Position numbers and translations under genes: made by a program. A stretch of 17,462 nt of DNA from Cytophagales bacterium (GTDB taxonomy: Bacteria > Bacteroidota > Bacteroidia > Cytophagales > MED-G16), in contig JAPYTU010000002.1 in the NCBI GenBank assembly GCA_029940715.1, forward strand, positions 41,274 through 58,735, read 5' to 3'. Of this stretch, positions 1-8,968 are shown in pieces (within the stretch, counting starts at the first letter, position 1; every line of letters starts with the position of its first letter). The notes under the pieces are model-generated. The model was not told the origin of the DNA, searched no databases, and saw only the letters and a program-made list of their open reading frames with translations.

Positions 1-2912
1 CCATCAAATTCAATTTTTCCATCAAATTTTGATTTTATATTAGCATCTACTGCAATATTTGAAGCTGTTCCTCCAACATGAAAAGTTCTCAGGGTTAATT
101 GAGTTCCGGGTTCTCCAATCGATTGAGCTGCAATCACACCCACAGCTTCACCAACAATAACCATTTTTCCATTGGCTAAATTACGACCATAACACTTAGC
201 ACATGCTCCTCTCTTAGTTTCACAAGTTAAAACTGATCTAATTTCAACTTCTTGAATACTAGTTTGATCAATTTCAGCAGCAATTACTTCATCAATCTCT
301 TCTCCAGATTTAATAATTAATTTATTAATTATTGGATCATATATATCGTGTACAGTAACTCTACCAAGAATTCTTTCTGAAAGTGGTTCAACTATATCTT
401 CATTATCTTTTAAAGCATTTACTCTAACTCCTCTTAAAGTACCACAATTTTTTTCATTTATAATAACATCCTGAGCAACGTCAACAAGTCTTCTAGTAAG
501 ATATCCAGCATCAGCAGTTTTAAGTGCAGTATCTGCAAGACCTTTTCTTGCGCCATGAGTAGAAATAAAATATTCAATAACATCAAGTCCTTCTTTAAAA
601 TTTGAAAGAATAGGGTTTTCAATAATTTCACCCACAGATCCAGAAAGATTTTTTTGTGGTTTAGCCATTAATCCTCTCATACCACCCAACTGTCTTATTT
701 GCTCTCTTGATCCTCTTGCACCTGAATGCATCATCATATATATAGGGTTGAATCCTTGTTCATTATCTTCCAACTGATTCATTAAAGTTGTTGTTAACTT
801 AGTGTTAGCTCTAGTCCAAATATCAATAACCTGATTATATCTTTCATTATCAGTAATAAGACCCATATAATAATTATCCCACACAGCATTCACTTCTTTT
901 TTAGCATCATCAACCAAATCTTTTTTAGATTCAGGAATTTGAATATCACCAAGACCCATAGATAATCCTCCTTCATATGCCATTTGAAAGCCCAATTCTT
1001 TAATATGATCTAAAAATTCAGCTGTCCTTTTCATTCCACATATTTTATAAACTATTGATATTATTTGTTGAAGCTTTTTCTTTGTTAATAATTCATCTAT
1101 ATAACCTACTTCTTCTGGAATTAGGTCATTAAATAAAACCCTACCAGCAACAGTATCAATTACACTAGTTGTAAAGCTTCCGTCTTCATTTCTAATTTGT
1201 GTTCTTAATTTTATAAAAGAACTTTTATCTATTTTCCCTTCATTTAAAGAAATGACAACTTCTCTTGATGTTGAAAAGACATGACCTTCTCCTTTAATTG
1301 GGTATTCTTTAGTTGATTTTCTTCCTTTTGAAACATAATAAAGACCTAAAACCATATCTTGAGAAGGTACAGTTATAGGTGCTCCATTTGCAGGATTTAA
1401 TATATTATTAGATCCAAGCATTAAAAGTGAAGCTTCAATTATTGCTTCATGACCCAAAGGAACATGAACAGCCATTTGATCTCCATCAAAATCAGCATTA
1501 AATGCCGTACATGATAGAGGATGTAATTCAATTGCCTTACCTTCAATAAGTTTAGGTTGGAAAGCTTGAATACCTAATCTATGTAATGTTGGTGCTCGAT
1601 TTAATAAAATTGGATGTCCAACAAGCACATTTTCTAAAATATCCCAAATTACTGGTTCCTTATTATCTACTAATTTTTTTGCTGATTTTACCGTTTTTAC
1701 AATACCTCTTTCAAGTAATTTTCTAATTATAAAAGGTTTAAATAATTCTGCAGCCATATCTTTTGGAAGCCCACATTCATGCATTTTTAATTTAGGACCA
1801 ACAACAATTACTGATCTTCCAGAATAATCAACCCTTTTACCAAGTAAATTTTGTCTAAATCTTCCCTGTTTACCTTTTAACATATCAGTTAAAGATTTTA
1901 AAGATCTGTTACCATCGGCTCTTACAGCATTGATTCTTCTTGAATTATCAAATAAAGAATCAACAGCTTCTTGAAGCATTCTTTTTTCATTTCTAAGAAT
2001 AACTTCTGGAGCTTTAATTTCAAGTAATCTTTTTAATCTATTATTTCTTATAATAACTCTTCTATACAAATCATTCAAATCAGATGTTGCAAACCTTCCA
2101 CCATCTAAAGGGACAAGAGGTCTAAGTTCAGGTGGTATAACAGGAATCATTTTTACAATCATCCATTCTGGTCTATTTTCAATATTTTGTCTTGAATCTC
2201 TAAATGATTCAATCACTCTAAGTCTTTTCAAAGCTTCTGCTTTTCTTTGTTGAGACGTTTCATTAGCAGCCTTATATCTTAAATCTACAGATAATTGATC
2301 TAAATCAATTTGAGATAATAGCTCACTTATAGACGCAGCTCCCATTCTAGCTATAAATTTATTAGGATCATCTTTACTTAATAAATAATTTTCTTTAGGT
2401 AAAGAATCTACAATATTTAAATATTCCTCTTCTGTGAGCAAATCCATTTTTTGACAACCATCTTCTTCCTTAACACCAGGATTTATCACCACATATCTCT
2501 CATAATAAATTATCTGATTCAATTTTTTTGCTGGAATCCCAAGCATATAACCAATTTTATTTGGAAGTGTCCTAAAATACCATATATGTGCAACCGGAAC
2601 AACTAATTCTATATGCCCCATTCTTTTCCTTCTAACTTTTTTTTCAGTTACCTCAACACCACATCTATCACATATTATTCCCCTATATCTAATTCTCTTA
2701 TATTTACCACAATGACATTCCCAATCTTTGACTGGACCAAAAGTTCTCTCACAAAATAGTCCACCCATTTCTGGCTTGAATGTTCTGTAATTAATAGTTT
2801 CAGGAGCAGTAACCTCTCCAAAAGAATTTTCTAGTATCGATTCTGGTGATGCTAGACTAACAATAATTTTTTTAAAATCACTTGTTGCTTGATTTGTTTT
2901 ATTAGATATCAT
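1..2912 (-). CDS. rpoC: DNA-directed RNA polymerase subunit beta' (partial, 3' end outside window)
   Basis: This is the largest subunit of the core RNA polymerase, which with beta forms the active-site cleft. The ATG lies at 2912-2910 and 970 full codons are visible before the left edge; family members in this phylum have roughly 1400 residues, so about a third is missing. The catalytic Mg2+ loop NADFDGDQM is at residues 472-480, with aspartates D474, D476 and D478. The N-terminal zinc site is C66, C68, C81 and C84. The second zinc site is C823, C897, C904 and C907, with exactly the E. coli spacing (814, 888, 895, 898). Switch and trigger-loop segments such as GARKGLADTALKTADAGYLT are intact. 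It starts 18 bases after the rpoB stop, so the two are surely cotranscribed. No frameshift was seen. Identity is certain. Confidence 0.98.
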   Translation of the reverse strand, partial: MISNKTNQATSDFKKIIVSLASPESILENSFGEVTAPETINYRTFKPEMGGLFCERTFGPVKDWECHCGKYKRIRYRGIICDRCGVEVTEKKVRRKRMGHIELVVPVAHIWYFRTLPNKIGYMLGIPAKKLNQIIYYERYVVINPGVKEEDGCQKMDLLTEEEYLNIVDSLPKENYLLSKDDPNKFIARMGAASISELLSQIDLDQLSVDLRYKAANETSQQRKAEALKRLRVIESFRDSRQNIENRPEWMIVKMIPVIPPELRPLVPLDGGRFATSDLNDLYRRVIIRNNRLKRLLEIKAPEVILRNEKRMLQEAVDSLFDNSRRINAVRADGNRSLKSLTDMLKGKQGRFRQNLLGKRVDYSGRSVIVVGPKLKMHECGLPKDMAAELFKPFIIRKLLERGIVKTVKSAKKLVDNKEPVIWDILENVLVGHPILLNRAPTLHRLGIQAFQPKLIEGKAIELHPLSCTAFNADFDGDQMAVHVPLGHEAIIEASLLMLGSNNILNPANGAPITVPSQDMVLGLYYVSKGRKSTKEYPIKGEGHVFSTSREVVISLNEGKIDKSSFIKLRTQIRNEDGSFTTSVIDTVAGRVLFNDLIPEEVGYIDELLTKKKLQQIISIVYKICGMKRTAEFLDHIKELGFQMAYEGGLSMGLGDIQIPESKKDLVDDAKKEVNAVWDNYYMGLITDNERYNQVIDIWTRANTKLTTTLMNQLEDNEQGFNPIYMMMHSGARGSREQIRQLGGMRGLMAKPQKNLSGSVGEIIENPILSNFKEGLDVIEYFISTHGARKGLADTALKTADAGYLTRRLVDVAQDVIINEKNCGTLRGVRVNALKDNEDIVEPLSERILGRVTVHDIYDPIINKLIIKSGEEIDEVIAAEIDQTSIQEVEIRSVLTCETKRGACAKCYGRNLANGKMVIVGEAVGVIAAQSIGEPGTQLTLRTFHVGGTASNIAVDANIKSKFDGKIEFD

Positions 2913-2930
2913 ATAAATATATTAAATAGT

Positions 2931-5900
2931 TTATTTCATTGTTATTTCTAAAGCTAAACCCCTAAGCTCATGAACCAATACATTAAATGACTCAGGAATT
3001 CCTGGAGTTTGCATGTTATCACCTTTTACTATAGCTTCATAAGCTTTGGCTCTTCCAATAATATCATCAGATTTTATAGTTAAAATTTCTTGCAAAATAT
3101 GAGATGCACCAAAAGCTTCTAAAGCCCACACTTCCATCTCTCCAAATCTCTGTCCACCAAACTGTGCTTTACCCCCCAAAGGTTGTTGAGTAATCAAAGA
3201 ATAAGGTCCAATAGATCTAGAATGCATTTTATCATCAACAAGATGACCCAATTTTAACATATAAATAACCCCAACTGTTACTTGTTGATCAAACCTTTTT
3301 CCAGAAAAACCATCATATAAATAAGTCCTTCCAAATGCAGGAAGCTTAGCATTTTTCATTTCCTTAGTTAACTCTTCAATAGTTGCACCATCAAAAATTG
3401 GAGTTCTATATTTTTTATTTAATTTTAAACCAGCCCAACCTAAAGCAGTCTCATATAGCTGACCTATATTCATTCTAGATGGAACACCAAGAGGATTTAA
3501 AACTATATCAACAGTAGACCCATCTTCTAAAAATGGCATATCTTCTTCTTTAACTATTTTAGCAACAACACCTTTATTTCCGTGCCTACCAGCCATTTTA
3601 TCTCCAACTTTTAATTTTCTCTTTTTAGCTACGTATACTTTAGCCATTTGAACTATTCCTGGAGCAAGTTCATCACCTACCTCTAAAGAAAATTTATTTT
3701 TTTTAAAGCTAGAAGCTAAACTATTTCTTTTTACCACATAATTTTTAACAGCTATAGCAATTAAATTATTTAGTTTTGAATCCTCAGTCCAATCTTCAAG
3801 TAAAACATCTTGAATTAAACTTGATTCTTCAGGAACATTAAGACTATTAATATCATAATAGACATTTTTTGAAGGGAAAAGTTTATCAACAATTACTTTT
3901 TTAGAAAATTTGACACCTTTTTTAATTATTTCATCTCCATATTTATGTTTCACACCTGATGTCACTTTATTCTTTAATAAAATTTCAAATTTTTCAATAA
4001 GTCTAGATTTAAGATCAATTAATGATTTACTATATTCGCTTTTTAAAACTTCAATCTGTTGTTTTGAAATTTTCTTTGAATCCTTATCTCTTTTTTGTCT
4101 AGTAAATAATTTACTATCAACGACCACACCATTAAGAGATGGGGGTGCTTTTAATGAAGCATCCTTAACATCACCAGCTTTATCACCAAATATAGCTCTC
4201 AATAATCTTTCTTCAGGTGTAGGATCACTTTCTCCTTTAGGAGTTATTTTACCAATCAAAATATCTCCTTCTTTAACTTTCGCCCCTACTCTAACAATTC
4301 CATTTTCATCTAAATTTCTTATTGCTTCATCACTAACATTAGGAATTTCAGAAGTAAATTCTTCTTCACCTCTTTTAGTATCTCTAACTTCTAACTTATA
4401 TTCTACAATATGAAGAGAAGTAAAAATATCTTCTTTAACTACTTTTTCAGAAATAACAATAGCATCCTCAAAATTATAACCTTGCCATGGCATAAACGCA
4501 ACTTTAAGATTTCTACCTAGCGCTAATTCTCCATTCTGTGTTCCAAATCCCTCACAAATAACTTGTCCTTTTACAACTTGATCTCCAACTTTAACTATTG
4601 GAGTAAGATTAACACATGTATCCTGATTTGTTCTTCTAAATTTTATTAATTCATATGTTTTAGAATTTTCATCAAAAGAAACTAATTTTTGATGTTTATC
4701 TAATTCATAATTAATTTCAATTTTAGTTGAGTCAACATAAATTACTTTCCCTTTTCCTTCAGCAACTGTTAAAGATCTAGAGTCTTTCGCTACTCTAGAT
4801 TCCATACCAGTTCCTACAATTGGAGACTCTGGTTGCATTAGAGGAACAGCTTGCCTCATCATATTAGATCCCATAAGAGCTCTATTTGCATCATCATGCT
4901 CTAAAAATGGAATTAATGATGCTGCAACAGAAACAATTTGATTTGGTGCAACATCCATATATTTTAACTCAGTATTTTTTGCTAAAGGAAAATCTCCTTC
5001 AAATCTTGCTTTAACAGTCTTATTTTTAAATGCACCATTTTTCTTTAATGGAACGTTAGCTTGCGCAATATATGAATCATCTTCATCCTCTGCAGTTAAA
5101 TAATTAACTTTACCTGAAAGATCAACTTTACCATCTGATACATCTCTGTAAGGAGTTTCAATAAATCCCATGCCATTAACTTTAGCATGAACACATAAAG
5201 ATGATATAAGTCCTATATTTGGACCTTCAGGAGTTTCAATTGTACATAATCTACCATAATGAGTGTAGTGTACATCTCGAACCTCAAAACCAGCTCTTTC
5301 TCTAGATAAACCACCAGGCCCTAATGCAGACATTCTTCTTTTGTGAGTTATCTCTGCAAGTGGATTAGTTTGATCCATAAACTGAGACAATTGATTAGTA
5401 CCAAAAAATGAATTTATAACAGAAGTTAAAGTTCTAGCATTAATCAAATCTACTGGTTTAAATTCTTCATTATCTCTAACATTCATCCTTTCCTTTATCG
5501 TTCTAGACATACGAGCCAAACCTACTCCAAACTGAGAATATAGCTGCTCTCCAACAGTTCTAACTCTTCTATTACTCAAATGGTCAATATCATCAACAAC
5601 AGTTTTAGCATTTATAAGAGTAATTAAATATTTTACAATAAGAAGAATATCTTCATTAGTAAGTACCCTAACATTATGATCAGTATTAAGATCTAATTTT
5701 TTATTTATTCTATACCTTCCTACTTCTCCTAAATCATATCTTTTCTCACTAAAAAATAAATTTTGAATTATATCCCTAGCAGTTTGTTCATCTGGAGCTT
5801 CAGTATTTCTAAGTTGTCTATATATCTCCTCCAAAGCTTCTTTCTCAGAATTAGAAACATCTTTTTTAAGTGTATTATAAATAATAGCAAACTCTCCGGA

Positions 5901-6797
5901 ATTAATATCCTCCCTATGAATGGTTACATATGGAGCTTCACAAGCAATAATAACTTCAATATCTTCTTCTATTAATTCATGATCTCTATCAAGAATTAAT
6001 TCATTCCTATCAATAGAGATAACTTCACCAGTATCTTCATCAACAAAATCTTCAACCCAAGTTTTAAGTACTCTCGCTGCTAATTTTCTTCCCAGAACTT
6101 TTTTAAGAGATTTTTTATTAGCTTCAACCTCTTCTGATAATTTAAAAATATCTAAAATATCTTTATCTGATCCATAGCCTATTGCACGAAGTAATGTAGT
6201 AATAGGAAACTTTTTCTTACGGTCAATATATGCATACATTACATTATTAACATCAGTAGCAAATTCAATCCATGAACCTCTAAATGGTATAATTCTAGCA
6301 GAATATAATGGTGTACCATTTGTGTGTTTACTTTGAGCAAAGAAAACACCTGGAGATCTATGCAATTGAGATACAATAACTCTTTCTGCGCCATTAATTA
6401 CAAATGAACCTTTACGAGTCATATAAGGAATATTTCCCAAAAATACTTCCTGTTCTATTGTTTCAAAATCATCGTTATCTTCATCATTACACTGAAGTCT
6501 CAGCTTAGCTTTTAGAGGCAAAGAATATGTTAATCCTCTATCAATACATTCATTAACTGTATATTTAGGAGGATCTACTGTATAATCAATAAATTCAAGA
6601 ATAAAATTATCTCTTGAATCAGAAATAGGAAAATTTTCTCTAAAAACCTTAAATAAGCCCTCATTATCTCTTTTCTCTGGAGGAGTTTCTAATTGAAAAA
6701 AATCTTTATATGATTTCAATTGAACATCCAAAAAATCTGGATAGTCAATTATGTTTTTAAGTTTTGAAAAATCTATTCTTGCCGGTATTATATTCAA
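2931..6797 (-). CDS. rpoB: DNA-directed RNA polymerase subunit beta, TTG start
   Basis: This is the second large subunit of core RNA polymerase and the site of rifampicin binding, 1288 residues long and full length for the family. The rifampicin pocket reads QLSQFMDQTNPLAEITHKRR followed by MSALGPGG; D475, H485 and S490 correspond to E. coli D516, H526 and S531 and are wild type. The active-site-proximal block KVGDKMAGRHGNKGVV is present near the C-terminus. The start is TTG at 6797-6795. Upstream in frame there is only a short AT-rich run and then a stop (TAA at 6818-6816), with no ATG or GTG. The first residues (NIIPARIDFSKLKN) line up with the conserved RINF-type N-terminus of this phylum, so the TTG is well placed; an upstream ATT is the only other weak choice. 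It follows rplL by 82 bases and precedes rpoC by 18. Confidence 0.98.
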   Translation of the reverse strand: MNIIPARIDFSKLKNIIDYPDFLDVQLKSYKDFFQLETPPEKRDNEGLFKVFRENFPISDSRDNFILEFIDYTVDPPKYTVNECIDRGLTYSLPLKAKLRLQCNDEDNDDFETIEQEVFLGNIPYMTRKGSFVINGAERVIVSQLHRSPGVFFAQSKHTNGTPLYSARIIPFRGSWIEFATDVNNVMYAYIDRKKKFPITTLLRAIGYGSDKDILDIFKLSEEVEANKKSLKKVLGRKLAARVLKTWVEDFVDEDTGEVISIDRNELILDRDHELIEEDIEVIIACEAPYVTIHREDINSGEFAIIYNTLKKDVSNSEKEALEEIYRQLRNTEAPDEQTARDIIQNLFFSEKRYDLGEVGRYRINKKLDLNTDHNVRVLTNEDILLIVKYLITLINAKTVVDDIDHLSNRRVRTVGEQLYSQFGVGLARMSRTIKERMNVRDNEEFKPVDLINARTLTSVINSFFGTNQLSQFMDQTNPLAEITHKRRMSALGPGGLSRERAGFEVRDVHYTHYGRLCTIETPEGPNIGLISSLCVHAKVNGMGFIETPYRDVSDGKVDLSGKVNYLTAEDEDDSYIAQANVPLKKNGAFKNKTVKARFEGDFPLAKNTELKYMDVAPNQIVSVAASLIPFLEHDDANRALMGSNMMRQAVPLMQPESPIVGTGMESRVAKDSRSLTVAEGKGKVIYVDSTKIEINYELDKHQKLVSFDENSKTYELIKFRRTNQDTCVNLTPIVKVGDQVVKGQVICEGFGTQNGELALGRNLKVAFMPWQGYNFEDAIVISEKVVKEDIFTSLHIVEYKLEVRDTKRGEEEFTSEIPNVSDEAIRNLDENGIVRVGAKVKEGDILIGKITPKGESDPTPEERLLRAIFGDKAGDVKDASLKAPPSLNGVVVDSKLFTRQKRDKDSKKISKQQIEVLKSEYSKSLIDLKSRLIEKFEILLKNKVTSGVKHKYGDEIIKKGVKFSKKVIVDKLFPSKNVYYDINSLNVPEESSLIQDVLLEDWTEDSKLNNLIAIAVKNYVVKRNSLASSFKKNKFSLEVGDELAPGIVQMAKVYVAKKRKLKVGDKMAGRHGNKGVVAKIVKEEDMPFLEDGSTVDIVLNPLGVPSRMNIGQLYETALGWAGLKLNKKYRTPIFDGATIEELTKEMKNAKLPAFGRTYLYDGFSGKRFDQQVTVGVIYMLKLGHLVDDKMHSRSIGPYSLITQQPLGGKAQFGGQRFGEMEVWALEAFGASHILQEILTIKSDDIIGRAKAYEAIVKGDNMQTPGIPESFNVLVHELRGLALEITMK

Positions 6798-6817
6798 TTT
6801 TTTAATATTTAATGGTT

Positions 6818-6869
6818 ATAAAAAAGTTACAATCCTATAATGATACTTAATAGGATTAATAAAAAAGTT
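6818..6869. repeat. 11-bp direct repeat flanking the rplL-rpoB hairpin
   Basis: ATAAAAAAGTT occurs at 6818-6828 and again at 6859-6869, on either side of the inverted repeat at 6831-6857. On the transcribed strand each copy reads AACTTTTTTAT, so a T-tract lies both before and after the hairpin. The sequence is low in complexity, so chance in an AT-rich gap cannot be excluded. Confidence 0.5.
6831..6857 (-). promoter_or_regulatory. rplL-rpoB intergenic hairpin, possible attenuator
   Basis: AATCCTAT at 6831-6838 is the perfect inverted repeat of ATAGGATT at 6850-6857, giving an 8-bp stem with an 11-base loop. On the transcribed (minus) strand it is followed, after a short GTAAC spacer, by six T residues. 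The stem is AT-rich and therefore weak, so it is more like an attenuator or processing site than a full terminator. In E. coli the same rplL-rpoB gap holds an attenuator and an RNase III site that lower rpoBC output relative to the ribosomal proteins. A similar role here is inference from position and shape. Confidence 0.5.
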
Positions 6870-6879
6870 GAATGTATAA

Positions 6880-7260
6880 TTACTTCAACTCTACTTCAGC
6901 ACCAGCTTCTTCTAATCGTTTTTTAGCTGCCTCTGCTTCGTCTTTAGCAACTCCTTCTTTTATTGCTTTTGGAGCACTATCAACCATATCTTTAGCGTCT
7001 TTCAAGCCTAGACCCGTCAATTCTTTTACAAGTTTAACAACTCCTAGTTTAGACCCACCAGCCGATTTAAGAACTATATCAAAGTTCGTTTTTTCTTCAG
7101 CAACTTCTCCGCCATCTCCTCCACCAGCTTCTGCCGTTGAAACAACTGTTGCTGCTGCAGGTTCGATACCATACTCATCTTTCAAAATATTTGCCAATTC
7201 GCTAACATCCTTTACGGTTAAGTTCACGAGTTGGTCAGCTATTGATTTTATATCTGCCAT
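6880..7260 (-). CDS. rplL: Large ribosomal subunit protein bL12 (L7/L12)
   Basis: This is the multicopy stalk protein of the 50S subunit. Its dimers bind L10 and recruit and stimulate translational GTPases such as EF-Tu, encoded nearby. It has 126 residues, normal for the family. The N-terminal dimerisation part (about residues 1-35) is followed by an Ala/Gly/Glu-rich flexible hinge (about 36-57, with the run AEAGGGDGGEVAEE). The C-terminal factor-binding domain (about 58-126) carries the conserved KLGVVKLVKELTGLGLKDAK segment. The ATG is at 7260, with no Shine-Dalgarno motif, only A/T-rich sequence. It lies 19 bases after rplJ, matching the usual L10-L12 gene pair. An 82-base gap with a hairpin separates it from rpoB. 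Confidence 0.97.
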   Translation of the reverse strand: MADIKSIADQLVNLTVKDVSELANILKDEYGIEPAAATVVSTAEAGGGDGGEVAEEKTNFDIVLKSAGGSKLGVVKLVKELTGLGLKDAKDMVDSAPKAIKEGVAKDEAEAAKKRLEEAGAEVELK

Positions 7261-7279
7261 TTTTAATTTAATTTAAAGT

Positions 7280-7822
7280 TTATACACTAATCTTGTTTAT
7301 TTCAAGTGCTTTTAAGACACCTGAGATCTTATTTTCAGAACTTTTCAGTAATGAAATAATATTTTTAGCTGGTGATTGCAACAATAAAATTACATCACCA
7401 ATAAGCTCATTTTTACTCTTTAACTTAGAGAGGAAATCAAGATGATCATCACCAATAAAAAAATCCGAATCAATAGCTACTGCTTTAAGTGAAGGATGGT
7501 CAGCATCTAAAGATTTACGAAAATCTTTTAATGCTTTTGCTGGGCTACTCGGACTTTCATTTGTAAATAACAATCCTGAAAAACCTTTCAAACTATCGCT
7601 ATTTAATATTTCAGAATAATCAACGTCTTGATTTTCAAGAGCTTTTTTAATAAAAGTATTTTTAACAACTTTATACTCAACATCTCTTTTAAAACATTTT
7701 TCTCTAAAAGAATTGACTTGAGAAACAGTTAAACCAGAAGCATCAAGTAAATAAAAAATATTATTCTCCTTGAACTTATTAGTTAAATCTTTTACAACTT
7801 CTATTTTATTTTCTTTTTTCAT
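7280..7822 (-). CDS. rplJ: Large ribosomal subunit protein uL10
   Basis: L10 anchors the L7/L12 dimers to the 50S stalk base and, in many bacteria, represses translation of its own rplJL message. The protein has 180 residues from the chosen ATG at 7822 (MKKENKIEVVKDL), which aligns with the usual family start. A TTG three codons upstream (7831) is possible but would overlap rplA and adds only three residues. The N-terminal RNA-binding domain includes FYLLDASGLTVSQVNSFREK and VVKNTFIKKAL, both typical. The C-terminal helix that carries L12 ends in KISGVLKALEINKISV. The rplA stop is one base upstream, so translational coupling is likely. I saw no separate promoter or obvious autoregulatory leader. 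Confidence 0.95.
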   Translation of the reverse strand: MKKENKIEVVKDLTNKFKENNIFYLLDASGLTVSQVNSFREKCFKRDVEYKVVKNTFIKKALENQDVDYSEILNSDSLKGFSGLLFTNESPSSPAKALKDFRKSLDADHPSLKAVAIDSDFFIGDDHLDFLSKLKSKNELIGDVILLLQSPAKNIISLLKSSENKISGVLKALEINKISV

Positions 7823-7823
7823 A

Positions 7824-8519
7824 TTAATCAATTAATACTGAACTGTCAATTTTTATCGAACTACTCATTGTACTAGATAAACTAACGCTTTTAACATAAA
7901 TACCTTTTGCAGATGATGGCTTTAATTTTTGAATAAAATTTAATAATTCAAGAGCATTTTCATTAATCATTTTTGAATCAAATGAAACCTTTCCAATAGA
8001 AGTATGAATTATACCAAACTTATCAACCTTAAAATCAATTTTACCTGTTTTTACATCTTTTATTGCTTTACCTATATCATTAGTAACTGTTCCAGATTTA
8101 GGATTTGGCATTAAACCTCTAGGCCCAAGTACCTTTCCTAGCTTACCCAATTTAGCCATAAGAGCTGGCATCGTAATAATAACATCAACATCCGTCCATC
8201 CACCTTCAATCTTTTTTATAAATTTATCTAATCCTATATAATCAGCACCTGATTTTTTTGCTTCATCTTCCTTTTCTGGAGTACACAAAGCAAGAACAGT
8301 TAATTTTTTTCCTGTTCCATGTGGAAGAAAAATAGCACCTCTAACCATTTGATCAGCTTTTTTAGGATCTACTCCAAGCCTTACATCTATATCAACAGAA
8401 GCATCAAATTTAGTTAAAGAAATATCCTTAATTATTTTAGAAGCTTCTTCCAAAGAATATGATTTTTGAAGATCATACTTTTCTAACATCAATTTTTTAT
8501 TTTTTGTAATTCTTGACAT
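7824..8519 (-). CDS. rplA: Large ribosomal subunit protein uL1
   Basis: L1 forms the mobile stalk at the E site, helps release deacylated tRNA, and in many bacteria represses its own L11-L1 operon. The protein has 231 residues, the usual bacterial length. Conserved family segments are visible: the N-terminal KFDASVDIDVRLGVDPKKADQ, the central LGKVLGPRGLMPNPKSGTV signature and the basic stretch after it, and the C-terminal SSAKGIYVKSVSLSSTM segment. The ATG at 8519 directly abuts the rplK stop (TAA then ATG with no base between), so coupled translation with rplK is likely. The stop lies one base before the rplJ ATG. Confidence 0.97.
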   Translation of the reverse strand: MSRITKNKKLMLEKYDLQKSYSLEEASKIIKDISLTKFDASVDIDVRLGVDPKKADQMVRGAIFLPHGTGKKLTVLALCTPEKEDEAKKSGADYIGLDKFIKKIEGGWTDVDVIITMPALMAKLGKLGKVLGPRGLMPNPKSGTVTNDIGKAIKDVKTGKIDFKVDKFGIIHTSIGKVSFDSKMINENALELLNFIQKLKPSSAKGIYVKSVSLSSTMSSSIKIDSSVLID

Positions 8520-8966
8520 TTAATTCAAATTTTCTGGAAAAACTCCTTTTACTTTAACACCCATACTTCTAGCAGTTCCAGCAATCATTTTCATAGCAGA
8601 GTCAACTTTAAAAGCATTTAAATCTTTCATTTTAATTTCAGCAATATCTTTAACTTGATTCCATGTAATAGAACCAACTTTCACAAGATTTGGCTGATCT
8701 GAACCTTTCTTCTTATTGGCTGCTTGTAATATTAAAACAGCAGCAGGAGGGGTTTTTATAACAAAATTAAATGATCTATCTTTATATATTGTAATTACTA
8801 CAGGTAACACCTGACCTTTTCTATTATCAGTTCTCGTATTAAACTGATTACAAAAATCCATTATATTAAGTCCCTTACTTCCTAAAGCCGGTCCAACAGG
8901 TTGTCCAGGATTTGCCTGACCTCCTCTTACTTGTAATTTTAAATATCCATCAACTTGTTTTGCCAT
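8520..8966 (-). CDS. rplK: Large ribosomal subunit protein uL11
   Basis: L11 binds 23S rRNA at the GTPase-associated centre, next to the L10/L12 stalk encoded by the following genes, and takes part in the stringent response. It has 148 residues, slightly longer than the E. coli protein. The N-terminal domain contains LQVRGGQANPGQPVGPALGS, with the family's proline-rich hinge region. The C-terminal rRNA-binding domain has DLNAFKVDSAMKMIAGTARS followed by MGVKVKG. The ATG at 8966 is only two bases after the nusG stop, and the stop codon abuts the rplA start, so nusG, rplK and rplA form one tightly packed message. Confidence 0.97.
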   Translation of the reverse strand: MAKQVDGYLKLQVRGGQANPGQPVGPALGSKGLNIMDFCNQFNTRTDNRKGQVLPVVITIYKDRSFNFVIKTPPAAVLILQAANKKKGSDQPNLVKVGSITWNQVKDIAEIKMKDLNAFKVDSAMKMIAGTARSMGVKVKGVFPENLN

Positions 8967-8968
8967 TA

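Noticed and set aside
3910..4413. A 167-codon open frame on the plus strand inside rpoB.
   Set aside because: It is antisense to a well conserved part of rpoB, has Ser/Leu-rich composition typical of a shadow frame, and has no recognisable domain.
5360..5410. Possible rifampicin-resistance changes in rpoB.
   Set aside because: D475, H485 and S490 match the wild-type residues at E. coli 516, 526 and 531. The small differences nearby (such as Met for Ile before the Ser) look like lineage variation.
6872..7276. A 134-codon plus-strand open frame opposite rplL.
   Set aside because: It covers rplL almost exactly in antisense; its Ser/Ala/Pro-rich sequence is the mirror of rplL codons.
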